Shown here: piece by piece, positions 27,880-36,900 of the stretch
Layout: the number at the start of each line of letters is the position of its first letter
Position numbering within the stretch: the stretch's first letter is position 1
NCBI RefSeq assembly: GCF_019219095.1
Contig: NZ_JAHUWH010000006.1
Coordinates: 124,001-188,000, forward strand
Origin: Acidovorax sp. sic0104
GTDB taxonomy: Bacteria > Pseudomonadota > Gammaproteobacteria > Burkholderiales > Burkholderiaceae_C
Reading direction: 5' to 3'
DNA length: 64,000 bases
Made by a program: the position numbers and the translations under genes
Notes under the pieces: generated by a model
What the model was told of the DNA's origin: nothing
Seen by the model: only the letters and a program-made list of their open reading frames with translations
The model's database searches: none

Positions 27880-27935
27880 ACGCTTTGTCAGAAAGCGTAG
27901 GTTGCTATCGATTGAGTAGCAAAATCATAAGCATG
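27880..27935 (-). repeat. Family A repeat at the 3' end of the Crp/Fnr gene
   Basis: ACGCTTT-GTCAG-AAAGCGT hairpin followed by TTGCTATCGATTGAGTAGCA. The Crp/Fnr stop codon (27925-27927) lies within it. The two hairpins may also serve as a terminator. Confidence 0.7.
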
Positions 27936-28629
27936 CCGCGCGCAGGGCGGCCAGGTCCAGGATTTCCACCTCGCCGCGGTGCACGCGTACCAGGTGGCGC
28001 TGCTCCAGGTCCTTGAGGATCTGGTTGGTGGTCTGCCGCGAGATGGCCAGCATCAGCGACAGTTGCTCCTGCGAGATGGACAGCACACGACGCGACTGGC
28101 CCCCTGCAGTCCACTGCCCATAGCCCTCGGCCATCATCACCAGGCGCCGGGCCAGGCGCTGCGGCGCGGGCAGTAGCGCCAGCTCCTCGATGGCCACGAA
28201 GGCGGTGCGCAGCTTGTCGGTCAGCAGCAGCGCCAGCGCATGCCAGTGCGCCGGGTGGGCCTGCAGCCAGGCCTGCAGGCGCTCGTGGGGTATCTGCACC
28301 AGCGTGCTGGCCTCGGCGGCATGCGCATCGTGGGTGCGCGCCGAACCATCGAACACCGATATCTCGCCGAACCAGTGGGGCGGCTCCAGCCGCGTGAGCA
28401 GCGCCGAACGCGCCTCGTTGGCGCGCCCGCCCGTGCCCGAGATGCTGATGGCCCCGCGCACCACCGCATACAGCCCGCAGGGCGCGTCGCCGCGCAGGAA
28501 CAGCACCTCGCCCGCCTGCAGCTGGCGCAGGTGCGCCATGCCGATCAGCGGCAGTGCGAAGTCGGGCGGCAGGTGGGCGAACCAGCGGCCGGACTCGAGG
28601 ATGGGCAGGTAGGCAGCAGGGTCGGTCAT
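27925..28629 (-). CDS. Crp/Fnr family transcriptional regulator
   Basis: A 234-residue regulator with an N-terminal cyclic-nucleotide-binding-like beta barrel (AGEVLFLRGDAPCGLYAVVRGAI near residues 38-60, WFGEISVFDG near 89) and a C-terminal winged helix. The recognition helix region is SQEQLSLMLAISRQTTNQIL near 182-201. There is no Fnr-type N-terminal Cys cluster, so oxygen sensing by an iron-sulfur cluster is unlikely; the effector is unknown. It is divergent from the Mpo1-like gene and downstream of nothing on its strand, so targets may be either the adjacent aldehyde dehydrogenase genes or distant. Its last codon and stop are in a family A repeat. Confidence 0.92.
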   Translation of the reverse strand: MTDPAAYLPILESGRWFAHLPPDFALPLIGMAHLRQLQAGEVLFLRGDAPCGLYAVVRGAISISGTGGRANEARSALLTRLEPPHWFGEISVFDGSARTHDAHAAEASTLVQIPHERLQAWLQAHPAHWHALALLLTDKLRTAFVAIEELALLPAPQRLARRLVMMAEGYGQWTAGGQSRRVLSISQEQLSLMLAISRQTTNQILKDLEQRHLVRVHRGEVEILDLAALRAACL

Positions 28630-28771
28630 GCGGTGTGGAAGCGGTATGCGTACGGCTGGGCAGGGGCTGGTGCCCAGCCTGGAGTGTGCCTTTTTGTCGT
28701 GTGTCCGACAGACGCTGACGGGACGCCCGGGTGAGTATTGATGCTGCTCAAAACAACATGCGGAGACACCC

Positions 28772-29296
28772 ATGAAAACCCTGATCGACCACCTGTCCCA
28801 GTACGCCGACTACCACCGCGACCCGCGCAACATCCACACCCATTTCGTGGGCGTGCCGATGATCATGTTCGCTGTGGTCGTGCTGCTCTCGCGCCCCGCG
28901 TGGATGGTGGGCGATCTGCCGGTGACGCCGGCGCTGTTCTGCGCGCTGGCCGCCAGCGTGTTCTACCTGCGCCTGGACACGCGCTTGGGCCTGTCCATGG
29001 CGGCGATCCTGGCGGCCATGCTGGTGGCGGCGCAATGGCTGGCGGTGCAGAGCCTGGCCGTGTGGCTGGGAGCGGGCATCGGCTTGTTCGCAGTGGGCTG
29101 GGTGATTCAGTTCGTGGGCCACTACTACGAAGGCCGCAAGCCCGCGTTCGTGGACGACCTGGCGGGCCTGATCGTCGGCCCGTTGTTCGTGGTGGCCGAA
29201 TGGGCCTTCGCGCTGGGCTTGCGCAAGGAAGTGCAGGCGGCCATCGAAGAGCGCAGCGGCCCGGTGCGCCTGCGTACGGGGCAGGCCGCCGCATAG
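28772..29296 (+). CDS. Mpo1/DUF962 family membrane protein
   Basis: A 174-residue multi-pass membrane protein matching the Mpo1-like (DUF962, YGL010w) family. The yeast member is an iron-dependent dioxygenase in alpha-oxidation of 2-hydroxy fatty acids. The signature YADYHRDPRNIHTHFVGVPM (residues about 11-30) contains the conserved His residues, and QFVGHYYEGRKPAFVDDLAGL near 110-130 the second His-containing motif. Four hydrophobic segments are visible. GGAGA precedes the ATG. Activity in bacteria is not established. Divergent from the Crp/Fnr gene. Confidence 0.88.
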   Translation: MKTLIDHLSQYADYHRDPRNIHTHFVGVPMIMFAVVVLLSRPAWMVGDLPVTPALFCALAASVFYLRLDTRLGLSMAAILAAMLVAAQWLAVQSLAVWLGAGIGLFAVGWVIQFVGHYYEGRKPAFVDDLAGLIVGPLFVVAEWAFALGLRKEVQAAIEERSGPVRLRTGQAAA

Positions 29297-29370
29297 GCGG
29301 TGGGGGCTGTCTTCTCCCTCGCTTGCTTCTCCCTCCTTCTCTCCCCATGTTGTCGGGATAGCGGCATCCG

Positions 29371-29400
29371 GCCCACGGCGCTCTCACAGGCGCCGTGGGC
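29371..29400 (+). terminator. Strong hairpin between the Mpo1-like and symporter genes
   Basis: GCCCACGGCG / CGCCGTGGGC, a perfect 10-bp stem with 10-base loop. There is no T tract, so it may be an imperfect terminator or an RNA-stabilising hairpin. Confidence 0.5.
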
Positions 29401-29455
29401 GCTGTCGCTTGAGTCCCATTGAACGGAGCGCGGCCCCCGCGGGCCGTGTGCGCCC

Positions 29456-30340
29456 ATGAGTTTTGTGTCCATCCTGCCCACGCTGCTGTTCATTGCGCTG
29501 GGCCTCGTCATGTTCGGCCTGGGCCTGTCGCTCACGGTGGGCGACTTCACGCGGCTGGCGCAGCACCCGCGCGCCGTGGTGCTCGCGCTCGTCCTGCAGG
29601 TGCTGGTGTTGCCTGCCGCGTGCTACGCGCTCATCGTGCTGCTGGGCGTGGCGCCGCTCTACGCGGTGGGGCTGATGCTGCTGGCCGCATCGCCTGGCGG
29701 CGTGTCGGCCAACCTGTTCAGCCATTTGTTCGGTGGCAACGTGGCGATGAACATCTCGCTCACGGCGATCAACACGGTGCTCTCCATCGTGAGCCTGCCC
29801 CTCATCACCAACTGGGCCATCGCCACCTTTGCCCACACGGGGCAGGTGGTGCCGTTGCAGTTCGGCAAGGTCGTGGAGGTGATCGTCATCGTGCTCGTGC
29901 CGGTGGTGCTTGGAATGGCCGTGCACCGGCGCGCGCCTACGTTCAGCGCCCGCATGGAAAAGCCCATGAAGATCTTCAGTGCCGTGGTGCTGGCCGCGTT
30001 TGCGCTGATCGCCATCGCCAAGGAATGGACGGCGCTCGTCGAGTCCTTCGCCGGCATCGGCCCGGCGGTGCTGCTGTTCAACGCCATCAGCCTCGCATCG
30101 GGCTACTACCTCGCCCGCGCGGCGGGGCTCGACAGGTCGATGGCCACGGCCATCTGCTTCGAGATCGGCATACACAACTCCACCCTCGCGATCTTCATCG
30201 CGCTGTCGGTGCTGGAGAACTTCCAGCTAGCGCTGCCGGCGGCCATCTACTCGGTCAGCATGTATGTGTTGGCAACGCTGTTCGGTGTGGCGGTGCTGCG
30301 GCGAAGGGGCAAAGCAGGGCGCCACGCGGGCTCGGCCTGA
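29456..30340 (+). CDS. Bile acid:sodium symporter family protein
   Basis: A 294-residue inner-membrane protein with about nine to ten hydrophobic segments. It fits the BASS/SBF family: FGLGLSLTVGDFTRLAQHPR near residues 21-40, ASPGGVSANLFSHLFGGNVAMN near 78-99 (the substrate/sodium crossover region), and EIGIHNSTLAIFIALS near 233-248 (the second crossover). Characterised bacterial members carry bile acids, pantoate or other organic anions with sodium; the substrate here is unknown. It appears to stand alone, with the tRNA-Ser gene in opposite orientation downstream. Confidence 0.9.
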   Translation: MSFVSILPTLLFIALGLVMFGLGLSLTVGDFTRLAQHPRAVVLALVLQVLVLPAACYALIVLLGVAPLYAVGLMLLAASPGGVSANLFSHLFGGNVAMNISLTAINTVLSIVSLPLITNWAIATFAHTGQVVPLQFGKVVEVIVIVLVPVVLGMAVHRRAPTFSARMEKPMKIFSAVVLAAFALIAIAKEWTALVESFAGIGPAVLLFNAISLASGYYLARAAGLDRSMATAICFEIGIHNSTLAIFIALSVLENFQLALPAAIYSVSMYVLATLFGVAVLRRRGKAGRHAGSA

Positions 30341-30490
30341 CGGGCCTGTGGCGGAGATCGCCCGGCAATGCACGCGTTACCGCATGCCCGATCCTTCGCC
30401 TTTCGCGCACATACCGTGTTGGAGATGGGCAAAGCGCTCCGCCCCCCCGCATTTCTTCTGGCAACCGCTGGCTGGCATGCGTGGGGACGT

Positions 30491-30526
30491 AAAAAAGCGC
30501 CATGGGCTTGGAAGCCGCATGGCGCT
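30491..30526 (-). terminator. Intrinsic terminator of tRNA-Ser
   Basis: On the minus strand AGCGCCATG ... CATGGCGCT (9-bp stem) encloses a second GGCTT/AAGCC stem and is followed by TTTTTT. It starts 10 bases after the tRNA CCA end. Confidence 0.9.
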
Positions 30527-30534
30527 CAGTATTG

Positions 30535-30625
<91 letters not shown>

Positions 30626-30700
30626 GAAGCCCGCTATTGTAGCAGTGCTTTGAGCCGATTTCTGCGGCGCGGCGTGCTTGGGGGTAATTTTGTTGCGGGC

Positions 30701-31909
30701 TCAGGTCGCTGCAGGGGCCGCAGTGCTGGCCAGGCCCGGCAGCAGGGTATCGCTGCCTGGCTCGACACGGTTGCGCCCGGCAGTCTTGCCCCGGTACAGC
30801 GCGGCATCGGCCTGTTGCATGGCGTGGTCCAATCCCTGCGCGCTGGCGAAGCCATCCGAGAGTCCGATGGTCGCGGTGCAGCGGATGGCGGTGTGCGGTT
30901 CGTCGGCTACCACTGCGCCACTGTTCTCGATGGCAGCTCGGGTGCGTTCTGCCAGGCGCACGGCACCGCTCGCGTCGGTGTTCAGGCAGACCACCACGAA
31001 CTCTTCTCCGCCAACGCGGGCGGCCAGGTCTCCCTGGCGGATGGTGCGCCTTAGCACGTCGGCGACATGTCGTAGAACCTTGTCGCCCACCTGGTGGCCG
31101 TGGGTGTCGTTGATGTGCTTGAAATGGTCGATGTCCGCAATCAACAGGTGCGCCGGCCCTGCCGTTCGGGAGCGGAAGTACGCTTGCAGGCCATCGAGCA
31201 GCCCGCGCCGGTTCAGCAGTCCTGTGAGTGGATCGTGCTCGGCCATGGCGCGCAGTTCATCGGTAAGGCGGCGCAGCACCAGCCAGATGATGGACGGCGC
31301 GAGCACGGTCGCCAGGAAGGACATGTAGAGGTAGAACGCAGTCTGAAAGCGGGCATCCATGTCCAGGGCCGGCAGCCCGCCCTGGACGATCATCGCGAAC
31401 TTCACGGCATTGAGTCCGCAGATGCCGCCGATCAGCACGGCGAAAACGATCATCTCGGAGCGCAGGTCGCGGGCAAACGTGCGAGCGCCGACGATCACTG
31501 CCGCCGTCATGCCAAGAAAGAGAAGGGCAGAGGCGCCTGCGAGCATGGCGTAGCGGGCCGCAGGCCCCAGCGCCCAGTGCACCAATGCCTGCGCTGCGGT
31601 GTACGTCAGAGCCAGGGCGGCCAGTGGTCGCCACAGAGGCGTGGCGCGGCCGAAGAAGCGCATGGCGCCGATGCAGTAGACCGCAGGCGCGCACAGGGTC
31701 AGCGTGTGGTTGACCACACTCATCGCGCCCCATCCAGGCGGGCCGCCGAGCAATTGGAGTACGTATGCCGTGCCCAGCAGGAAGTTGCCGATGGCGAATA
31801 CTTCCATGCCCAGTTTCTTGTCTTTCAGCCGGGCACTGATCAGCAGGAACATGACGCCGAAGCAGAGCAGGTGCACGCAAAGCATGCCGACGACGAGGGT
31901 GGCGGCCAT
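30701..31909 (-). CDS. Membrane-bound diguanylate cyclase (GGDEF)
   Basis: A 402-residue protein with about six to seven hydrophobic segments in the first 215 residues followed by one GGDEF domain. The active-site motif is GGEEF at residues 300-304, in the context AARVGGEEFVVVCL. The substrate-binding opening is HDPLTGLLNRRGLLDGL near 226-242, and IADIDHFKHINDTHGHQVGD follows. RQGD at 291-294, five residues before GGEEF, is an intact inhibitory (I-) site, so product feedback is expected. It makes cyclic di-GMP from GTP at the inner membrane, and the N-terminal membrane region presumably senses a signal. Its 3' end faces the tRNA-Ser gene. Confidence 0.94.
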   Translation of the reverse strand: MAATLVVGMLCVHLLCFGVMFLLISARLKDKKLGMEVFAIGNFLLGTAYVLQLLGGPPGWGAMSVVNHTLTLCAPAVYCIGAMRFFGRATPLWRPLAALALTYTAAQALVHWALGPAARYAMLAGASALLFLGMTAAVIVGARTFARDLRSEMIVFAVLIGGICGLNAVKFAMIVQGGLPALDMDARFQTAFYLYMSFLATVLAPSIIWLVLRRLTDELRAMAEHDPLTGLLNRRGLLDGLQAYFRSRTAGPAHLLIADIDHFKHINDTHGHQVGDKVLRHVADVLRRTIRQGDLAARVGGEEFVVVCLNTDASGAVRLAERTRAAIENSGAVVADEPHTAIRCTATIGLSDGFASAQGLDHAMQQADAALYRGKTAGRNRVEPGSDTLLPGLASTAAPAAT

Positions 31910-32135
31910 GGAATCTTGTTGACGCAGGTATCGCTGAGGGGAGAGAGGGTGCTCCGATGCTAGCCGCGGCGGGTCGGCATGCAGGCCGCATTGCCAGCCA
32001 TCGACGGTGGAAGGCGTAGAAAACCCCGCGCGAAGCGCTCCGGGCGCAGCCCTTCAGCGCGCCGGCCCGGCGGGGTTCAAGCGAGTCGCAGTGGTACGGG
32101 TGGGCTTGTGGGTGCGGCCTGCCGCGCCGGGGCTG

Positions 32136-33062
32136 TCACGCGCGCGGCGCACCGGTGCCTTGCACCATCTTCATGGCAGAGCCGATGAGGGCCGACACCT
32201 CGGTCATGTTGCTCGGGACGATGAGGGTGGTGGTCGCGTCGGCCGCGACCTGGCTGTAGGCCTCGACGGCTTTTTCGGCCACCTTGAGCTGTACGGCTTG
32301 GTCGCCACCGGGCTGGCGGATGGCGGCGGCGACGCGTTCGATGGCCTGGGCAGTGGCTTCGGCCACGGCCTTGATGGACTCGGCCTCGCCCTGGGCCTTG
32401 TTGATGACGGCCTGTTTTTCACCTTCGGAGCGAGCGATGAACGCCTCGCGCTCGCCGGTGGCGATGTTGATCTGCTCCTGGCGGCGGCCCTCGGAAGCGG
32501 CTATGAGCGCGCGCTTCTCACGCTCGGCCGTGATCTGGGCCTGCATGGAGCGCAGGATCTCGGCCGGCGGTGTCAGGTCCTTGATCTCGTAGCGCAGCAC
32601 TTTCACGCCCCAGTTCAGCGCTGCTTCGTCGATGGCCTGCACCACCTGTGCGTTGATGATGTCACGCTCCTCGAAGGTCTTGTCCAGCTCGAGCTTGCCG
32701 ATCACGGAGCGCAGCGAGGTTTGTGCCAGTTGGGTGACGGCCATGATGTAGTTGCTGGAGCCGTAGCTCGCGCGCATGGGGTCGGTGACCTGGAAGTACA
32801 GGATGCCGTCCACCTGCAGCTGCGTGTTGTCGCGCGTGATGCAGATCTGGCTGGGTACGTCGAGCGGGATTTCCTTCAGGCTGTGCTTGTACGCGACCTT
32901 GTCGATGAAGGGCACGAGGAGGTTCAGGCCCGGCGCGAGCGTGCCGGCGTACTTGCCCAGGCGCTCCTTCACCCAGGCGTTCTGCTGGGGGACAACCTTG
33001 ACCGCGCGCGCGATGAAGATCACCGCGATGATGAGTATGGTGACGGGGACGGCGATTTCCAT
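32136..33062 (-). CDS. SPFH/Band 7 (stomatin-like, QmcA-type) membrane protein
   Basis: A 308-residue protein with an N-terminal membrane anchor (VPVTILIIAVIFIARAV), the Band 7 domain (VVPQQNAWVKERLGKYAGTL, then LDVPSQICITRDNTQLQVDG) and a long Ala/Glu/Arg-rich coiled coil (EREKRALIAASEGRRQEQIN onward). This fits the QmcA/stomatin family, which forms large membrane assemblies and may organise membrane microdomains or regulate proteases. It lies 66 bp downstream of an NfeD-family gene on the same strand, the conserved pairing of these two families, so a shared complex is likely. Confidence 0.93.
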   Translation of the reverse strand: MEIAVPVTILIIAVIFIARAVKVVPQQNAWVKERLGKYAGTLAPGLNLLVPFIDKVAYKHSLKEIPLDVPSQICITRDNTQLQVDGILYFQVTDPMRASYGSSNYIMAVTQLAQTSLRSVIGKLELDKTFEERDIINAQVVQAIDEAALNWGVKVLRYEIKDLTPPAEILRSMQAQITAEREKRALIAASEGRRQEQINIATGEREAFIARSEGEKQAVINKAQGEAESIKAVAEATAQAIERVAAAIRQPGGDQAVQLKVAEKAVEAYSQVAADATTTLIVPSNMTEVSALIGSAMKMVQGTGAPRA

Positions 33063-33128
33063 GGCTCAGCCTTTTTGCAAATGGTGAAGAAAGGGTTGGT
33101 GGTTGACCGCTGTACTTGCGGCTGCGCG

Positions 33129-33554
33129 CTACAGCGGGTCTACCAGCAGGCGGTTGCCTACAAGCTCCGCGACGCGGTGCATGCCTGTCGATGGCGTGAT
33201 GCCGGGGCGGTGGATGGCTGTCCACTGCGCTCCTCGGTACTTCACGGTGGTGGTGCCGTCGGGGTTCCAGCTGTCGATGAGCACGGTTTCGCCCACGTCC
33301 ATGTTCACGCTGCGGTCCGCGCGCGCCGAGGGGTCGCCGGGGCGCCGTTTCTTGAGCTGGTACGACGCCAGCACGGCACCGCCACCCACTACCGCTGCGG
33401 CCACGATCTGAAGGGCGAACGACAGTCCGAGGTGCGCGCCCACAGCGGCAGCAGCCAGGCCGAAGGCCACCATGAGCAGATAGAAGGTGCCGGTGAGCAG
33501 TTCCGCCACGACCAGTGCTCCTGCTGCCAGCCACCAGATGGTGGATTCCTCCAT
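33129..33554 (-). CDS. NfeD family membrane protein
   Basis: A 141-residue protein with two or three N-terminal hydrophobic segments (IWWLAAGALVVAELLTGTFY, LLMVAFGLAAAAVGAHLG, then LQIVAAAVVGGGAVLASY) and a C-terminal OB-fold domain (VGETVLIDSWNPDGTTTVKY near 89-108). It fits the short NfeD/YbbJ type, which accompanies QmcA-like SPFH proteins. GAGGAGG seven bases before ATG 33554 fixes the start; the longer frame to 33620 lacks such a site. Upstream it is divergent from the amino-acid decarboxylase, with about 147 bp for both promoters. Confidence 0.92.
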   Translation of the reverse strand: MEESTIWWLAAGALVVAELLTGTFYLLMVAFGLAAAAVGAHLGLSFALQIVAAAVVGGGAVLASYQLKKRRPGDPSARADRSVNMDVGETVLIDSWNPDGTTTVKYRGAQWTAIHRPGITPSTGMHRVAELVGNRLLVDPL

Positions 33555-33701
33555 TGCGAACCTCCTCGTTGTGGTTGTGTTTGTTGCACCACATTCTGGG
33601 TCAAAAGCATGGCAGTTCAAAGGCGCGTCAACGTTATTCCTTACACTTCGCGCCTATTTCGTTTTTTGGCCGGGCAGGCCACGGCTCCCTGGAGGCTGCG
33701 C

Positions 33702-36068
33702 ATGAAGTTTCGCTTTCCCATCATCATCATCGATGAAGACTATCGTTCCGAGAACACTTCGGGCCTCGGTATCCGCGCGTTGGCGCAGGCCATCGAGTCC
33801 GAGGGTTTCGAGGTGGTCGGCGTCACCAGCTACGGTGACCTGTCGCAGTTCGCGCAGCAGCAAAGCCGGGCCAGTGCATTCATCCTGTCCATCGACGACG
33901 AGGAGTTCACCCTGGGCGAGGGGCTCGACCCCGTGGTGCTGAGCCTGCGCAACTTCATCGGAGAAGTGCGCCGCAAGAACACCGAGGTGCCTATCTACGT
34001 GCACGGCGAGACCAAGACCAGCCGCCACCTGCCCAACGATATCCTGCGCGAGCTGCATGGCTTCATCCACATGTTCGAGGACACCCCCGAATTCGTGGCG
34101 CGCCACATCATCCGCGAGGCCAAGAGCTACCTGGAGAGCGTGCAGCCGCCGTTCTTCAAGGCGTTGCTCGACTATGCCGAAGACGGCTCGTACAGCTGGC
34201 ACTGCCCCGGCCACTCGGGCGGCGTGGCGTTTCTGAAGAGCCCCGTGGGCCAGATGTACCACCAGTTCTATGGCGAGAACATGCTGCGCGCCGACGTGTG
34301 CAACGCGGTGGAGGAGCTGGGTCAGCTGCTGGACCACAATGGCGCCATCGGCGAATCCGAGCGCAATGCAGCCCGCATCTTCAATGCCGATCACTGCTTT
34401 TTCGTGACCAACGGCACATCCACATCCAACAAGATGGTGTGGCACCACACGGTGGCCCCGGGCGATGTGGTGGTGGTGGACCGCAACTGCCACAAGTCCA
34501 TCCTGCACAGCATCATCATGACCGGGGCCATCCCGGTGTTCATGAAGCCCACGCGCAACCACTTCGGCATCATCGGGCCCATTCCGCAAAGCGAATTCGA
34601 GCCCAAGGCCATCGAGGCAAAGATCAAGGCCAACCCGCTGCTCAAGGGCGTGGACGCCAAGAAGGTCAAGCCGCGCGTGCTGACGCTTACGCAGTCCACC
34701 TACGACGGCGTGCTCTACAACACCGAGACCATCAAGGGCATGCTCGATGGCTACGTGGACAACCTGCACTTCGACGAGGCCTGGCTGCCGCACGCGGCCT
34801 TCCACCCGTTCTACGGCACTTACCACGCCATGGGCAAGAAGCGCACGCGCCCCAAGCACTCGGTGACCTACGCCACACAGTCCATCCACAAGCTTCTTGC
34901 CGGCATCAGCCAGGCCAGCCATGTGCTGGTGCAGGACTCGCAGACCACCAAGCTGGACCGCCACCTCTTCAACGAGGCCTACCTGATGCACACCAGCACC
35001 AGCCCGCAGTACAGCATCATCGCCAGCTGCGACGTGGCCGCCGCGATGATGGAGCCGCCCGGCGGCACCGCGCTGGTGGAAGAAAGCATTCTGGAGGCGC
35101 TGGACTTCCGCCGTGCCATGCGCCAGATCGAGGACGACTTCGGCAAGAACGACTGGTGGTTCAAGGTCTGGGGCCCGGACAAGCTGGTCGATGAAGGCAT
35201 CGGCCGTGCCGAGGACTGGATCATCAGAAGCGACGCCAAGGGCAAGAAGGCCGGCAGCAAGTGGCACGGCTTTGGCCAGCTGGCCGATGGCTTCAACATG
35301 CTGGACCCGATCAAGTCCACCATCGTCACGCCGGGACTGAACCTGGATGGCAAGTTCGACAAGACCGGCATTCCCGCATCCATCGTGACCAAGTACCTCG
35401 CCGAGCACGGCGTGGTGGTGGAGAAGACCGGGCTGTACAGCTTCTTCGTGATGTTCACCATCGGCATTACCAAGGGCCGCTGGAACACGCTGCTGACTGC
35501 GCTGCAGCAGTTCAAGGACGACTACGAGAAGAACCAGCCCATGTGGCGCATCCTTCCGGAGTTCTGCCAGCAGCACAAGCGCTACGAGCGCATGGGCCTC
35601 AAGGACCTGTGCCAGCATGTGCACGAGATGTACGCCAAGTACGACATCGCGCGCCTGACCACGGAGATGTACCTGTCGGACCTCACGCCCGCCATGAAAC
35701 CGTCGGACGCATACGCCCACATCGCCCACCGCCAGACCGAGCGCGTGGAGATCGACCAGCTCGAAGGCCGCATCACCGTGGGGCTGGTCACCCCGTACCC
35801 GCCAGGCATTCCGCTGTTGATCCCCGGCGAGGTCTTCAACAAGAAAATCGTGGACTACCTCAAGTTCGCGCGCGAGTTCGCCAAGCTGTGCCCCGGCTTC
35901 GAGACCGACATCCACGGCCTGGTGGAGGTGGAGGACGAGAGCGGCCAGGTGCGCTACTACGCCGACTGCGTGGCAGAGGCGAAGACTGGCAAGAACCCCA
36001 AGCCCCTGGCGACGGCGAAGAATCTGGTGCAGGTGGGCGACGACGGCCCCTACGGCCGCACGATCTGA
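33702..36068 (+). CDS. Orn/Lys/Arg decarboxylase, class I, PLP-dependent
   Basis: A 788-residue enzyme of the large bacterial basic amino-acid decarboxylase family (AdiA, CadA, SpeC). An N-terminal response-regulator-like wing domain (FPIIIIDEDYRSENTSGLG onward) precedes the aminotransferase-fold core. The PLP lysine is K397 in ATQSIHKLLAGISQASHV, and HFDEAWLPHAAFHPFYG contains the Asp that contacts PLP. The C-terminal LVTPYPPGIPLLIPGE is the family signature. At 788 residues it exceeds AdiA (755) and CadA (715), so the substrate (Arg, Lys or Orn) is not resolved. The ATG at 33702 has GGAG upstream. It is followed by a terminator and appears monocistronic. Confidence 0.93.
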   Translation: MKFRFPIIIIDEDYRSENTSGLGIRALAQAIESEGFEVVGVTSYGDLSQFAQQQSRASAFILSIDDEEFTLGEGLDPVVLSLRNFIGEVRRKNTEVPIYVHGETKTSRHLPNDILRELHGFIHMFEDTPEFVARHIIREAKSYLESVQPPFFKALLDYAEDGSYSWHCPGHSGGVAFLKSPVGQMYHQFYGENMLRADVCNAVEELGQLLDHNGAIGESERNAARIFNADHCFFVTNGTSTSNKMVWHHTVAPGDVVVVDRNCHKSILHSIIMTGAIPVFMKPTRNHFGIIGPIPQSEFEPKAIEAKIKANPLLKGVDAKKVKPRVLTLTQSTYDGVLYNTETIKGMLDGYVDNLHFDEAWLPHAAFHPFYGTYHAMGKKRTRPKHSVTYATQSIHKLLAGISQASHVLVQDSQTTKLDRHLFNEAYLMHTSTSPQYSIIASCDVAAAMMEPPGGTALVEESILEALDFRRAMRQIEDDFGKNDWWFKVWGPDKLVDEGIGRAEDWIIRSDAKGKKAGSKWHGFGQLADGFNMLDPIKSTIVTPGLNLDGKFDKTGIPASIVTKYLAEHGVVVEKTGLYSFFVMFTIGITKGRWNTLLTALQQFKDDYEKNQPMWRILPEFCQQHKRYERMGLKDLCQHVHEMYAKYDIARLTTEMYLSDLTPAMKPSDAYAHIAHRQTERVEIDQLEGRITVGLVTPYPPGIPLLIPGEVFNKKIVDYLKFAREFAKLCPGFETDIHGLVEVEDESGQVRYYADCVAEAKTGKNPKPLATAKNLVQVGDDGPYGRTI

Positions 36069-36117
36069 ACCCGCAACGGTCCTGACCGGCCGTGTGCCAT
36101 CCGTGCACGGCGCCCCC

Positions 36118-36153
36118 ATCGCCCCCTGGCTCACGCCGCGGGGCGATTTTTTT
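36118..36153 (+). terminator. Intrinsic terminator after the decarboxylase gene
   Basis: ATCGCCCC / GGGGCGAT (8-bp stem, 14-base loop) followed by TTTTTT. Confidence 0.9.
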
Positions 36154-36274
36154 GTTTGTATCAATGTTGTTGCAAATCGGCTGAATCCGGGCCGGGACGC
36201 TGGACGTATTGAAGGGTAGCCGCGTGCATTGCATGCGGTGTGAGACATCCCTTCATCCATCTCAGGAGATTCCC

Positions 36275-36835
36275 ATGCGCACTTCATTCAATGCCCGTAT
36301 CGCTGCCGGTTTGCTGGTGGCCCTGTCCGCCGCTGCAGTGCCTGCCCTGGCTGCCGACGTCATGGTGGGCGGCGCGCCCATGCTGGCCAGCAAGGACATC
36401 ATCGACAACGCCGTGAACTCCAAGGACCACACCACACTGGTCGCCGCGGTGAAGGCTGCCGGGCTGGTGGAGACGCTCAAGGGCCCAGGCCCTTTCACCG
36501 TGTTCGCGCCCACCAATGCGGCGTTTGCCGCACTGCCTGCCGGCACGGTGGACACCTTGCTCAAGCCTGAGAACAAGCCCACGCTGACCAAGGTGCTGAC
36601 GTACCACGTGCTCGCAGGCAAGTGGGATGCCGCAGCGCTGTCGAAGATGATTGCCGATGGCAAGGGCATGGCCAGCATCAAGACCGTGGCGGGCAACACG
36701 CTCACTGCCAAGGCCAGCGGCAAGGCCATCATGCTGACCGATGAAAAAGGCGGCACCGCCAACGTGACCATTGCCGACGTCTACCAATCCAACGGCGTGA
36801 TCCACGTGGTGGACAAGGTTCTGCTGCCCAACTGA
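36275..36835 (+). CDS. Exported fasciclin (FAS1) domain protein
   Basis: A 186-residue secreted protein: signal peptide (AAGLLVALSAAAVPALAA, cleavage near residue 27) and a single FAS1 domain. The H1 motif is GPFTVFAPTNAAFAALPAGT near residues 72-91. H2 is the terminal ADVYQSNGVIHVVDKVLLP, and KVLTYHVLAGKW near 106 is the conserved Tyr-His region. FAS1 domains mediate adhesion or protein interaction; bacterial periplasmic members are often stress-induced. AGGAG precedes ATG 36275. It is convergent with the DNA ligase gene, with a shared bidirectional terminator between them. Confidence 0.94.
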   Translation: MRTSFNARIAAGLLVALSAAAVPALAADVMVGGAPMLASKDIIDNAVNSKDHTTLVAAVKAAGLVETLKGPGPFTVFAPTNAAFAALPAGTVDTLLKPENKPTLTKVLTYHVLAGKWDAAALSKMIADGKGMASIKTVAGNTLTAKASGKAIMLTDEKGGTANVTIADVYQSNGVIHVVDKVLLPN

Positions 36836-36843
36836 TCCAGCCG

Positions 36844-36900
36844 AAAGCAAAGCCGCGGTATTGCACGCGGGTGTGCGGCACGGCGACGCAGCTTTGCTTT
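36844..36900. terminator. Bidirectional terminator between the fasciclin and ligase genes
   Basis: AAAGCAAAGC (36844-36853) pairs with GCTTTGCTTT (36891-36900); the interior is GC-rich. It lies between convergent stop codons. Confidence 0.65.

Noticed and set aside
32007-33701. Extension of the decarboxylase frame by 565 codons upstream
   Set aside because: It is antisense to the SPFH and NfeD genes; the family start (KFRFPIIIIDED) with a good ribosome site is at 33702.
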